DNA of 64,000 nt from Bog-473 sp963843365. GTDB lineage: Bacteria; Actinomycetota; Acidimicrobiia; Acidimicrobiales; RAAP-2. The notes beneath the pieces were generated by a model. It ran no database searches, was not told where the DNA came from, and saw only the letters and a program-made list of their open reading frames with translations. Where the stretch lies: assembly GCA_963843365.1 (NCBI GenBank), contig CAWJKG010000002.1, forward strand, positions 806,001 to 870,000, read 5' to 3'. How positions within the stretch are numbered: position 1 is the stretch's first letter; every line of letters begins with the position of its first letter. Below, piece by piece: positions 51,898 through 61,073 of the stretch. A program made the translations under genes and the position numbers.

Positions 51898-53157
51898 ATG
51901 GCAGAGAACCAACTCGTCGTTTCCGCTGACGGGCACATCCTGGAGCCCACCGATCTCTTCGTCACCCGGTTGCCCAAGAACCTCCGGGACCGCGGCGTAT
52001 GGGAGGACGACTTCGAGATCGAGCCGCTCGTGGAGGGCGGCGCCACCAAGTTCCGCCGCCTGCACACGCCCGGCTTCGAGGGTTGGACCATCTCGCGCTA
52101 TCGCCAGACGGGTGGCCGCATGCCCGAGGGCGACCCCGAGATCATCCTCGAGGACCTCCACGCCGACGGCGTCGACGTCGGGGTCATGCACCCGAACCTC
52201 TCACTGTTCGGCCTCTACTCCGACGACCACGAGCTCTCGATTGCGCACGCCCGCGTCTACAACGACTACGTCGTCGAGCGCTTCGGGCCCTACTTCTCGC
52301 GACTGGCACCGACCGCGCCCATCCCGCTCACCGACGTCGACGACGCCGTGGTGGAGATCGAGCGCGCCGCCGCCAACGGGTTCCGGGCCGTCCTCCTGCC
52401 CGCGACCCCGCCCAAGCCCTACTACTCGAGGGACTTCGACCCCGTGTGGGCGGCCACCCAGGGCGCCGGCCTGCACGTCTTCTTCCACACGCAGACCGGA
52501 GGTATCAAGGTCAACGACCCGACGTCGACGACTCTGAAGGTCGTCATGCAGAACGCGGCCGAGGTCAACCAACCCGTGACGGAGAAGTCGGCGGCGAAGC
52601 GGATGGTCACGCAGGCCATCTACAGCACCATCGTGCCGCAGCAGCTCATCTGCGAGCTCGTCGGCGGCGGCGTCCCCGAGCGCTATCCCGACCTGCACTT
52701 CGCGCTGATCGAGTTCAACGCGCACTGGCTGGCATCGCTGGTCGGCAGCATGGACAAGTGCTGGATCACGGGCATCGGCCAGGATCCGGACTGGTGGCTG
52801 GGCGTGTGGGACGACAGTGTGCCCGCCACCGAACAGACGGGCATCGCCCGGCTCTTCAAGCTGAACGAGAAGTGGCCCTACCCGCTGATGCCGAGCGAGT
52901 ACGTCCGGCGCCAGTTTCACGTGTCGTTCCAGGACGACCCGGTGGCAGTGGCCTGCCGGCACATCACCGGCCTGTCGACGATCGTCTGGGGGAACGACTA
53001 TCCGCACGCCGAAGGGACATTCCGGGGCAGCAAGCAACTCATGGCGCAGCTGTTCGCCGGCGTGCCCGAGGACGAGCGCGCCGCGATGGTCGGCGGCACC
53101 CTCGGGAACCTGCTGGGGTATACCGCTCCCCTCCCGGCGATGCCGTCCCGGAACTAG
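51898..53157 (+). CDS. Amidohydrolase 2 family protein (ACMSD/decarboxylase-like TIM barrel)
   Basis: 419-residue metal-dependent enzyme with N-terminal SADGHILEP, metal His in HVFFHTQTGG, and the catalytic/metal Asp in VWGNDYPHAEG. The group includes nonoxidative decarboxylases and hydratases for ring-derived acids, as well as many unassigned actinobacterial proteins next to acyl-CoA dehydrogenases. ATG 51898 is 79 bases downstream of the operator. It leads an operon with the MFE2-like SDR (33 bases) and an acyl-CoA dehydrogenase. The role could be retro-Claisen or lactone/ring cleavage; not proven. Confidence 0.9.
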   Translation: MAENQLVVSADGHILEPTDLFVTRLPKNLRDRGVWEDDFEIEPLVEGGATKFRRLHTPGFEGWTISRYRQTGGRMPEGDPEIILEDLHADGVDVGVMHPNLSLFGLYSDDHELSIAHARVYNDYVVERFGPYFSRLAPTAPIPLTDVDDAVVEIERAAANGFRAVLLPATPPKPYYSRDFDPVWAATQGAGLHVFFHTQTGGIKVNDPTSTTLKVVMQNAAEVNQPVTEKSAAKRMVTQAIYSTIVPQQLICELVGGGVPERYPDLHFALIEFNAHWLASLVGSMDKCWITGIGQDPDWWLGVWDDSVPATEQTGIARLFKLNEKWPYPLMPSEYVRRQFHVSFQDDPVAVACRHITGLSTIVWGNDYPHAEGTFRGSKQLMAQLFAGVPEDERAAMVGGTLGNLLGYTAPLPAMPSRN

Positions 53158-53190
53158 CTCACTCATCGGGTCAGCAGCACCGACGACGGG

Positions 53191-54105
53191 ATGGGCGTGG
53201 ACGCATACGATTTCGACGGTCGCGTCGCGGTCATCACGGGTGCCGGACGCGGCATCGGGCGCGCCTATGCGTTGCTCCTCGCCAGCCGGGGTGCCCGCGT
53301 CGTCGTCAACGATCTCGGCGGGTCGATACGAGGGTCGGGCACCGACGACACGGTCGCCGCGACCGTGGCCGAGGAGATCGAAGAGGCGGGCGGGATCGCC
53401 GCTCACGACGGCCACGACGTGGCCTCACCCGAGGGGGCACAGCAGCTCGTCGACAGTGCCGCGGAGCGCTTCGGAAGGCTGGACATCCTGATCAACAACG
53501 CCGGCATCATCCGGTGGGCGGGCCTGCCGGATGCCGACCTGGAGAATCTGGAGCAGCACCTCTCCGTCCATGTGGCCGGGTCGTTCAACACCACGCGGGC
53601 GGCGTGGCCCCTGATGGTGGAACAGGGCTACGGCCGCATCGTCATGACCACGTCCTCCGGCGTCTTCGGGCTGCCCAAGAACCTCGGCTACGCCACCGCC
53701 AAGGCGGGGGTCATCGGTCTCACGCGCAGCCTGGCCACGACCAGCGAGGCCCACGGGATCAAGGTGAACCTGGTGGCTCCCGCAGCCATGACGCGCATGG
53801 CCGGACCGGAACCTGACCCGCACGACGCCGCCGCCTCCCCGATGGCACCCGACCTGGTGGCACCGCTCGTGGCCTACCTGGCGCATGAGCGGTGTCCGGT
53901 GAACGGCGAGATGTACGCGGCGGGCGCCGGACGGTTCGCCCGGGTGTTCCTGGCCACGAGCCCCGGGTACGTCTCGGTGCACCCCACCATCGAGGACGTG
54001 GCGGCGCACTGGGCCGACATCAACGACGAATCGGGCTACATCGTCCCGGTCGACCTCCCCGATTGGTCGGCCACGTTCCTGTCGCACCTCGAGCCCGAGG
54101 CCTGA
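53191..54105 (+). CDS. SDR, peroxisomal MFE2 / HSD17B4 hydroxyacyl-CoA dehydrogenase-like
   Basis: 304-residue SDR with TGAGRGIGRAYALLLASRGA and VVNDLGGSIRG, the hallmark of the (3R)-hydroxyacyl-CoA dehydrogenase domain of multifunctional enzyme 2. NNAGI, catalytic Ser in TTSSGVFG and YATAKAG are intact, and the C-terminal extension (ATSPGYVSVHPTIEDVAAHWADI) also matches that group. It would oxidise a 3-hydroxyacyl-CoA during beta-oxidation. Twelve bases before the acyl-CoA dehydrogenase. Confidence 0.93.
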   Translation: MGVDAYDFDGRVAVITGAGRGIGRAYALLLASRGARVVVNDLGGSIRGSGTDDTVAATVAEEIEEAGGIAAHDGHDVASPEGAQQLVDSAAERFGRLDILINNAGIIRWAGLPDADLENLEQHLSVHVAGSFNTTRAAWPLMVEQGYGRIVMTTSSGVFGLPKNLGYATAKAGVIGLTRSLATTSEAHGIKVNLVAPAAMTRMAGPEPDPHDAAASPMAPDLVAPLVAYLAHERCPVNGEMYAAGAGRFARVFLATSPGYVSVHPTIEDVAAHWADINDESGYIVPVDLPDWSATFLSHLEPEA

Positions 54106-54117
54106 CGCGAGGACGCC

Positions 54118-55266
54118 ATGGACCTCTCCCTGAACGAATCAGAGCGCGCCCTCGTGGACATGTGCCGCGACTTCGCGCAGAAGGAGATCGCGCCGCGCGC
54201 GCCGCTGGCCTGGGAAGAGGCCCGCTGCCCGACCGACTTGTTGCGCGAGATGGGCGAACTCGGCCTGCTCGGCATCCTCGTCCCCGAGGAGTGGGGCGGC
54301 ATCGGGATGTCGACGGTCGGCTTCGTGGCCGCCATGGAGCAGATCGGCCAGGCCGACCAGTCCGTGGCCGCCGCCTGGCAGGCGCACGCCACCATCGGCT
54401 CGCTCCCGCTCTTTCTCTTCGGCAACGACGACCAACGCGAACGCTGGCTCCGCCCGCTGGCCGAGGGCCGGGCACTCGGTGCCTTCGGGCTCACGGAGCC
54501 CGATGCCGGATCGGACGCCCGCGGCATCCGCACCAAGGCGGAGCGGCGCGACGGCGGGTGGTTGATCAACGGCCGCAAGACCTTCATTTCGAACGCGGGC
54601 ACGGACATGTCGTTCGGCGTCACGCTGCTGGCGCGGACCGAGCCCGGCGAAGGGCGGGAGCCCGGTTTCGCCAGCCTCGTCGTCGAGAAGGACACGCCGG
54701 GATTCACCATGGGCCCGAAGTTGCGGGGCATCGGATGGAAGGGCCTCGACACCCGGGAGCTCTTCTTCGACGACGTCTGGGTCCCGGACGAACACCTGCT
54801 GGGTGACCCGAACCTCGGGCTGGGCCAGTTCCTGCGCACCCTCGAGGTGGGGCGCATCTCCATCGCCGCGCTCTCCCTCAGCCTGACGCAGGCGGTCCTC
54901 GACCTGGCGCTGGGCTACGCGCGCCAGCGCGTGCAGTTCGGGCAGCCGATCTCGAAGTTCCAGGCGGTGCAGTTCAAGCTGGCCGACATCGCCACCGAGC
55001 TTGAGGCGGCGCGTTGGCTCACCTACCGCGCCGCCTTCCTGCGCGACGCGGGACAGCCCTTCCAGAAGGAGGCGGCCATGGCCAAAATGAAGGCCAGCCG
55101 GGTGGCCGCGTGGGCGGCGTCGGAGGCCGTCCAGATCCACGGCGGGCTCGGCTACATGCTCGACACGCCGGTCGCACGCTTCTACTGCGACGCCAAGGTG
55201 CTCGAGATCGGCGAGGGCACGAACGAGATCCAGCACCTCGTGATCGCCCGCCAGCTGGGCTGCTGA
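54118..55266 (+). CDS. Acyl-CoA dehydrogenase
   Basis: 382-residue FAD enzyme: FGLTEPDAGSDARG, WLINGRKTFISNAGTD, GRISIAALSLSLTQAVLDLA, VQFGQPISKFQAVQ and the catalytic Glu motif IGEGTNEIQHLV. All residues for activity are present. Third gene of the amidohydrolase operon; with the SDR it provides two of the four beta-oxidation steps. It ends 1 base from the convergent E1 alpha/beta gene. Confidence 0.95.
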   Translation: MDLSLNESERALVDMCRDFAQKEIAPRAPLAWEEARCPTDLLREMGELGLLGILVPEEWGGIGMSTVGFVAAMEQIGQADQSVAAAWQAHATIGSLPLFLFGNDDQRERWLRPLAEGRALGAFGLTEPDAGSDARGIRTKAERRDGGWLINGRKTFISNAGTDMSFGVTLLARTEPGEGREPGFASLVVEKDTPGFTMGPKLRGIGWKGLDTRELFFDDVWVPDEHLLGDPNLGLGQFLRTLEVGRISIAALSLSLTQAVLDLALGYARQRVQFGQPISKFQAVQFKLADIATELEAARWLTYRAAFLRDAGQPFQKEAAMAKMKASRVAAWAASEAVQIHGGLGYMLDTPVARFYCDAKVLEIGEGTNEIQHLVIARQLGC

Positions 55267-55267
55267 C

Positions 55268-57253
55268 CTACACCGCCGCGAGCGTGCGAATGGCTGCGGC
55301 GATGTCCTGGCGGTCGGGCAACCAGGCCCGCTCGAGCACGGGCGCGTAGGGCGACGGCGTCGCCGCGGCGCCGACGCGCACGATCGGCGCGTCCAGGTCC
55401 CAGAACCCCTCGCGGGCGACCGTGGCGGCGATCTCCGCGCCGATCCCGAACGGCACCACCGCTTCGTGGGCGATGAGGAGGCGGCTCGTCTTGTGCACCG
55501 ACTCGAGGATCGGCGCCATGTCCAGCGGCGCCACGGTCCGCAGGTCGATCACCTCGACCGACACCCCGTCCGCCTCCACGTCGGCCGCCGCGGCCAGCGA
55601 CTCGTGGACCATCCGCGAGACCGAGACGACGGTGACGTCGGTGCCGGCACGCACGACGGCGGACCGGCCGATGGGCAGCACGTAGTCGGATGGCGGTTGC
55701 GGCCCCTTCATCCCGTAGAGCTGCCGGTTCTCGATGAACACCACCGGATTGGGATCCTCGATGGCGGCCCGCAGCAGCCCGTAGGTGTCGGCCGGGGTCG
55801 AGGGCATCACGACGCTCAAGCCGGGGATGTGCGCCAAGAGGGCCTCGAGGCTCTGGGAGTGCTGGCTTCCGGACGAGCGTCCGGCGCCGAATTGCGTGCG
55901 CACGGTCAGGGCCATTTCCGCCGTGCCACCCGTCATGAAGGGCAACTTGGCCGCCTGGTTGAGCAACTGGTCGAAGCACACGCCGATGAAGTCGAGGTAC
56001 ATCAACTCCACCACCGGCCGCAGGCCCGCCATGGCCGCCCCGACGCCGAGGCCGACGATCGGCCGTCTCGGAGATGGGTGTGTCGCGGACCCGGTCGGCG
56101 AACTCGTCGGCCAGGCCGCGGGTGAGGCCGAAGACATTGCCGCCGGTCCCCACGTCGACGCCGGCCAGGAACACCCGGTCGTCCTCGGCCAGCTCGATGG
56201 CCAGCGCCGACCGGATGGCGTCCATGGTGCGGAACACCGGTGCATCGTCGGCCGGCGGAGCCGGCTCCGCTCGCGCCGGTCGGGGCCGTAGCACGAAGTC
56301 CTGCAGGCTGGAGGCCGCGGCCGGCCATGCCGGCGGGCCGCTTCGACGGCGGGTCGAGGACAACGGCGACCTCCTCGTCGAGCGCCTTGAGTTGCTCGTC
56401 CCCGACCCCGGCCTGCCGCAACACCGCCTCGTGCACGAGGAGCGGGTCACGGTCCGCCACTCCTCGAATTCCTCCGGGCCCGATAGCGCTCGGGGTCACC
56501 CTCGTAGTGGCCGTGCCAGCGGTAGGTGGTGGCCTCGACGATGGCCGGACCGCCACCGGCCGGGTGGCGGCGACGATCCTGTCCATGAGCGCGGCGGTCG
56601 CCACCACGTCGTTGCCGTCGACCGCGGTGTAGGGGATGCCATAGCCTGCGGCCCTCTGCTCGAGTGACGCCGCATGTTGGTGGAAGCCGGGGAGAATTCG
56701 GCGTACCCGTTGTTCTCGCAGAAGAAGACCACCGGGAGTGCCAAACGCCGGCGAGGTTGAGGGCTTCGTGGAAGCCGCCCTGTGCCACGGCGCCGTCGCC
56801 GAAGAACGCGACGGCCACGCTGCCGTCGGCGCGCAGTTGCGCCGCCGCGGCCGCTCCGGCCGCAATGGGCAGCCCCGCCGCCACGATGCCGTTGGCGCCG
56901 AAGATCCCGAGCGTGGGATCGGCGATGTGCATGGAGCCGCCACGGCCGCGGTTGGTCCCCTGGTCGCGACCCATGAGCTCGGCGAACATGCCGACCGGCG
57001 CCAGGCCCTTGGCCAGGCAGTGCCCGTGCCCGCGGTGGGTCGAGGTGATCACGTCGGCCGGGCCGAGCGGCCAACAGGCGCCGACGGCCGTCGCCTCCTG
57101 CCCGGTGGAGAGGTGGACGAAGCCGGGGACCTCGCCGTCGCGGTACAGGGCCGCCACGCGCTCTTCGAAGCCCCGGATCAGGAGCATGCGCCGCTGCATT
57201 TCGAGCAGGTCGGCCACCGGGTAGCCCGACGGAGCGGAGGAGGCCTCGGTCAT
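55268..57253 (-). pseudogene. 2-oxoacid/branched-chain dehydrogenase E1, alpha and beta domains in one frame, about seven frameshifts
   Basis: TPP-dependent E1 enzyme, about 660 residues. The alpha part has IRGFEERVAALYRDGEVPGFVH region, GRGGSMHI and the TPP-binding GDGAVAQGGFHEALNLAG...NNGYA; the beta part has GLGVGAAMAGLRPVVELMY and FGAGRSSGSQHSQS. Between them the linker SLQDFVLRPRPARAEPAPPA runs without a stop into FRTMDAIRSALAIELAEDD, supporting a true alpha/beta fusion as known in some bacteria. Frame changes lie near 56740, 56675, 56555, 56480, 56466, 56345 and 56067, mostly missing bases, and together keep the overall frame. The E2/E3 partners are not in the window. Confidence 0.83.
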
Positions 57254-57262
57254 CGACCGTGT

Positions 57263-57280
57263 ACTGTACTGGTCGGTACA
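57263..57280. promoter_or_regulatory. Operator copy 3 of shared motif (half-conserved)
   Basis: GGTCGGTACA (57271-57280) matches the last ten bases of the 14-mer in copies 1 and 2, preceded by GTACTGTACT instead of the left half-site. It lies 10 bases before the reverse E1 start and 15 before the SDR start at 57295, so it would overlap both promoters or leaders. Confidence 0.5.
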
Positions 57281-57294
57281 ACGAGAAGGAAACG

Positions 57295-58074
57295 ATGATC
57301 GAGCAGATCGAGATACCCGAGTCGTTCCCGGCCCCCGGGGCGATCTCGGACAAGCGGGTTGTCATCACCGGCGCCAGCCGTGGCCTGGGAGCCCTGCTCT
57401 CCCACGCCTTCTCGCAGGCCGGCGCCGCGGTGGCGTTGGTGGCGCGCACCGAGCGCGACCTCAAGGCGGTGTCCGCCACGCTCCCCGGGGAGTCCCTGGT
57501 GCTCAGCGGCGACGTGACCGACGAGGACTTCAACGAGTCGGTGGCCGACGCCACGGTGGCCGAATGGGGCGGCGTCGACGCTTGGATCTGCAACGCCGGC
57601 ATCTCGCCGGTGGTGGCCGGTCCCCGGGACACCGGAGCCGCGGTGTGGCGGCACGTCCTCGACGTGAACCTCACCGGCGCCTTCCTCGGCGCCCGCGCCG
57701 CGGCGCGGGTGATGGGCGAGGGCGGGCGCCTGATCTTCACCGGCTCGGTGTTGGGCGAGCGGCCGCGCAAGGGGCTCTCGGCCTACAGCGCGTCGAAGGC
57801 GGGGCTCGTCGGCCTGGCCAAGGGCCTCGCGCTCGATCTGGCGCCCGCCGGCATCACGGTGAACGTGGTGGCGCCCGGCTGGTTCGACTCGCCGCTCGTG
57901 GAGGAGTGGATGCAGAACCCCAAACTCTCGGACGCCATCACGGGGCACACCGCGCAACGTCGTTGGGGCACGTCCACCGACCTGGCGGCGGCGTACCAGT
58001 TCCTCGCCTCCGACGCCTCCGCCTTCATCACGGGTACCGTGCTCAGCGTGGACGGCGGCTACCTGCTCGTATGA
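57295..58074 (+). CDS. SDR family oxidoreductase
   Basis: 259-residue SDR, ATG 57295 behind GAGAAGGA. TGASRGLGALL, CNAGISPV, TGSVLGERP, YSASKAG and the ending AFITGTVLSVDGGYLLV are all standard; FabG-like. The N-terminus carries an extra 18 residues (MIEQIEIPESFPAPG) before the first strand. It overlaps the following SDR by 4 bases and is divergent from E1 alpha/beta. Confidence 0.93.
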   Translation: MIEQIEIPESFPAPGAISDKRVVITGASRGLGALLSHAFSQAGAAVALVARTERDLKAVSATLPGESLVLSGDVTDEDFNESVADATVAEWGGVDAWICNAGISPVVAGPRDTGAAVWRHVLDVNLTGAFLGARAAARVMGEGGRLIFTGSVLGERPRKGLSAYSASKAGLVGLAKGLALDLAPAGITVNVVAPGWFDSPLVEEWMQNPKLSDAITGHTAQRRWGTSTDLAAAYQFLASDASAFITGTVLSVDGGYLLV

Positions 58075-58823
58075 CCGAGGCGCGGCGGGTCGTGGCCATC
58101 ATCGGCGCCGGTGGGGCGCTCGGTGCCGCCATCGCACGGCGTCTCTGGGACGAACCCGCCACCGACCTGATGGTGAGTGACATCAGTGCGACGTCGCTCG
58201 ACGCCACGGTCGACGGGCTGGGCGCGGGCTCCGGGTCGGGTGCGGTCGAATCGATGCTGGCGGACGTGAGTGACGACGACGAGGTCGAGGCGGTGGTGGC
58301 CCGGGCGGTCGAGCGCTTCGGCCGGCTCGACGTCCTGATCAGCAATGCCGGCGTGCTGTCGCCGAACGGGCGCATCCACAACATCGCCACGGAGGACTGG
58401 GAACGCGCCTTTCGCGTCAACGTCCTCGGCGCGGTCAACGGCATCCGCGCCGCGGTGGGTGTCATGCGGCCGCAGCGGTCGGGGTCGATCATCTTGACGG
58501 CGTCCGTGTCCGGCCTGACGGCGTGGTCCCACGCGGCGCCCTACTGCGCCACCAAGGCCGCCGTCATTCATCTCGCCAAGGTGGCGGCGGTCGAGTACGC
58601 CCGCGACGGCATCCGGGTCAACTGCGTGTGCCCGGGAACCTTCCGCTCCGCCATCCACGACGGCCTCCCGCCGGAGGCACTCGACGCCATCGCAGCGAGG
58701 CACCCGCTGGGGCTGGGGACGGCCGAGGACCTCGTCGGTGCCTACTCGTACCTGGCCAGCGATGCGGCCCGCTGGACCACGGGGTCGGCGCTCGTCGTCG
58801 ACGGTGGCTATGCGGCGCCGTGA
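58071..58823 (+). CDS. SDR family oxidoreductase
   Basis: 250-residue SDR, ATG overlapping the previous SDR stop (ATGA). GAGGALGAAIARRL, SNAGVLSPN, TASVSGLTAW, YCATKAAV and TTGSALVVDGGY. The pairing of two SDRs in one transcript suggests two alcohol/ketone steps on one molecule, or stereo-complementary activities. Convergent with the TetR at 58830. Confidence 0.93.
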   Translation: MTEARRVVAIIGAGGALGAAIARRLWDEPATDLMVSDISATSLDATVDGLGAGSGSGAVESMLADVSDDDEVEAVVARAVERFGRLDVLISNAGVLSPNGRIHNIATEDWERAFRVNVLGAVNGIRAAVGVMRPQRSGSIILTASVSGLTAWSHAAPYCATKAAVIHLAKVAAVEYARDGIRVNCVCPGTFRSAIHDGLPPEALDAIAARHPLGLGTAEDLVGAYSYLASDAARWTTGSALVVDGGYAAP

Positions 58824-58829
58824 CGCCGG

Positions 58830-59450
58830 TCAGGTGGCCGGGTTGGCGATGCCGCGCATGAAGATGTCGGCGAAGGGCTTCGCCACGTCACGCGCCGAGA
58901 GCTCGCCGCCGGGCTTGAGCCAGAGATAGGTGTAGTTGTGCATGCCGAACCAGGCCATGGCCGTCAGCCGGGGCTCCAGGTCGCGGAACTCCCCCGAATC
59001 GACGCCGGCCTGCAGGACCGCCTCGACCCGCTGTTCGTAGGCGTGACGACGCTGGCGGAACTTGTCGGCCCGCTCCCCGGTCAACGCCGGGAACTCGTGC
59101 AGGAAGACCCAGACGTGGTCCGGGTAGCGGTGGATGACGTCGAGCAACTCCTCGCCGAGCATGGCCAGCTGTTGCGACGGCGAGCCACCTGCCGCAGCCA
59201 CGCGGTCCGCGCCGAGCATGACCTCGTCCATGACGCGGTCGTGGATGGCGGCCAGCAGGTCTTCCTTCGACCCGATGTAGTGGTACAGCGCGCCCTTGCC
59301 CAGATCATTGGCCACGCAGAGCTCGCTGATGCCGGTGGCGTGGTAGCCGCCCCGGGCGAAGACGGAGGCCGACGTGTCGATGATCGCCTGGTAGCGCGCA
59401 TCCCAGTTGGCCTTGCGCTTCGAATCGCCGGTCGTCTCCACCCGAGCCAT
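58830..59450 (-). CDS. TetR/AcrR family transcriptional regulator
   Basis: 206-residue repressor with helix-turn-helix GISELCVANDLGKGALYHYIGSK, about residues 38-60, and a C-terminal domain of the KstR2/FadR-like TetR_C type (VIHRYPDHVWVFLHEFPAL). It is the only regulator near the 44.8-58.8 kb module, so it is a candidate for the three shared-motif sites, although its own promoter gap carries a different palindrome (GTCCC...GGGAC). Start ATG 59450. Divergent from the acyl-CoA ligase at 59503. Confidence 0.9.
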   Translation of the reverse strand: MARVETTGDSKRKANWDARYQAIIDTSASVFARGGYHATGISELCVANDLGKGALYHYIGSKEDLLAAIHDRVMDEVMLGADRVAAAGGSPSQQLAMLGEELLDVIHRYPDHVWVFLHEFPALTGERADKFRQRRHAYEQRVEAVLQAGVDSGEFRDLEPRLTAMAWFGMHNYTYLWLKPGGELSARDVAKPFADIFMRGIANPAT

Positions 59451-59469
59451 TGAGGGCGACACTAGCGGG

Positions 59470-59497
59470 CGTCCCTCTCGTGGGACACCATGGGACG
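59470..59497. promoter_or_regulatory. Inverted repeats between TetR and acyl-CoA ligase
   Basis: GTCCC-TCTCGT-GGGAC (59471-59486) and, with a longer spacing, CGTCCC (59470-59475) with GGGACG (59492-59497). They sit between divergent starts and may be the TetR autoregulatory site. Confidence 0.4.
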
Positions 59498-59502
59498 CTG
59501 CC

Positions 59503-61056
59503 ATGACCGACGACCGCGCCCGCCCCACAGGGGACGTGAACTGGTACAACGTGCTGGCGCATCACGCGGTGCGCAAGCCCGACACGGTCATGACGATCTT
59601 CGAGGGTCGGTCCACGACGTACCGCGAGATGGCCGACCGCGTGGCGGCGTCGGCCGGCGGGCTGGCGGCGCGGGGCGTGGGCCCCGGCGACGTGGTGGCG
59701 CTGCTCTCCTACAACTGCCCCGAGTTCCTCGAGGCCCTCTTCGCCGCCAACTATCTCGGAGCGGTGGCCATGCCGATCAACTGGCGGCTCGCCGCCCCCG
59801 AGGTGCGCTACATCCTCGACCACTCCGGAGCACGTGCGCTGGTGTGCGGACCTTCCCTGCTCCCGTTGGGCGCGGCGGCCACGGCCGGTCTCGAAGGCGC
59901 GCTCCTGCGGGTCGTCGTGGGCGCCGAGGGTGAGGCCGACTGGGTCGCGCTCGACGAGGTGCGCCACAGCGGCACGACCGCACCGGTGGTCGACCCGGTG
60001 GCGGCCGGCACCGACGACATCCATCGCCTGATGTACACGTCGGGCACCACCGGCCGCCCCAAGGGCGTCATGCTCACCCACGCCAACCTGGCCTGGAAGA
60101 ACCATGCCCACACCGTCGAATTCGGCTTCACCGGGGCGGACCTGGGGTTGGCCTGCGGTCCGCTGTACCACGTCGGCGCGCTCGATCTCACGACGACCAG
60201 CCTGATCGCCGTCGGTGCCACCATCATCATCCACCGCGCCTTCGACGCCGCCGAGGTGGTCGACGAGATCGAGCGCTCCCGTGTGAGCACGGTGTGGCTG
60301 GCACCGGCCATGGTCAACGCGATCATGGCGCTCGAGCACATAGAGTCCCGGGACCTCTCATCCGTGCGCGTCATCATCAACGGTGGCGAGAAGATGCCGA
60401 TCCCGTTGATCGAACGCATTCAGCGCGTGTTCCCCTCCGCCTGGTTCGCCGATGCCTACGGCCTCACCGAGACGGTGTCCGGTGACACCTTCCTCGACCG
60501 GGACAACATCGTGACGAAGCTCGGTTCGGTCGGACGACCATGCCTGTACCTCGAGCTCGACATCTGGGACGAGGACGGGTCGCCCGTGCCGGCCGGTGTG
60601 CAGGGCGAGATCGTCCTACGCGGCCCGAAGGTCTTCAAGGGGTACTGGCGCGACCCGGAGGCCACAGCGGCCGCGTTCGCCGGCGGCTGGTTCCACACCG
60701 GCGACATCGGCGTGCGTGACGAGGACGGCTACCTCTTCATCGTCGACCGGCTCAAGGACATGATCGTCTCGGGCGGCGAGAACATCGCCAGCTCGGAGAT
60801 CGAGCGCGTGCTCTACGAGCACGACGCCGTGCTCGAGGCGGCGGCGGTGGGCCGCCCGGACGAGCGCTGGGGCGAGGTGCCGGTGGCGTTCGTGGCCTTG
60901 CGGCCCGGCGCCGACGCGACGGCGGACGAGCTGATCGACCACTGCCGTGCGCAGTTGGCGCGCTTCAAGGTCCCCAAGGACGTCACGTTCGTCGAGGCGC
61001 TGCCGCGCAATCCGTCGGGCAAGGTGCTCAAGCGCGAGCTGCGCGCCACCGGTTAG
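59503..61056 (+). CDS. AMP-dependent acyl-CoA synthetase/ligase
   Basis: 517-residue ANL ligase, fatty-acid/long-chain type: LMYTSGTTGRPKGVMLTH, GPLYHVGALDLTTTSLIA, DAYGLTET, HTGDIGVRDEDGYL and RNPSGKVLKRELR with the C-terminal Lys. It activates a carboxylate with CoA. Divergent from TetR, which probably represses it; it would supply the acyl-CoA for the beta-oxidation-like genes upstream. Confidence 0.94.
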   Translation: MTDDRARPTGDVNWYNVLAHHAVRKPDTVMTIFEGRSTTYREMADRVAASAGGLAARGVGPGDVVALLSYNCPEFLEALFAANYLGAVAMPINWRLAAPEVRYILDHSGARALVCGPSLLPLGAAATAGLEGALLRVVVGAEGEADWVALDEVRHSGTTAPVVDPVAAGTDDIHRLMYTSGTTGRPKGVMLTHANLAWKNHAHTVEFGFTGADLGLACGPLYHVGALDLTTTSLIAVGATIIIHRAFDAAEVVDEIERSRVSTVWLAPAMVNAIMALEHIESRDLSSVRVIINGGEKMPIPLIERIQRVFPSAWFADAYGLTETVSGDTFLDRDNIVTKLGSVGRPCLYLELDIWDEDGSPVPAGVQGEIVLRGPKVFKGYWRDPEATAAAFAGGWFHTGDIGVRDEDGYLFIVDRLKDMIVSGGENIASSEIERVLYEHDAVLEAAAVGRPDERWGEVPVAFVALRPGADATADELIDHCRAQLARFKVPKDVTFVEALPRNPSGKVLKRELRATG

Positions 61057-61073
61057 GGCGTCGCTGCTCCCCG

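Noticed and set aside
55268..57253. Separate E1 beta gene starting at the TTG/ATG near 56245-56222
   Set aside because: No ribosome site precedes it, and the open frame extends upstream into alpha-domain sequence without a stop, so a fusion is the better reading.
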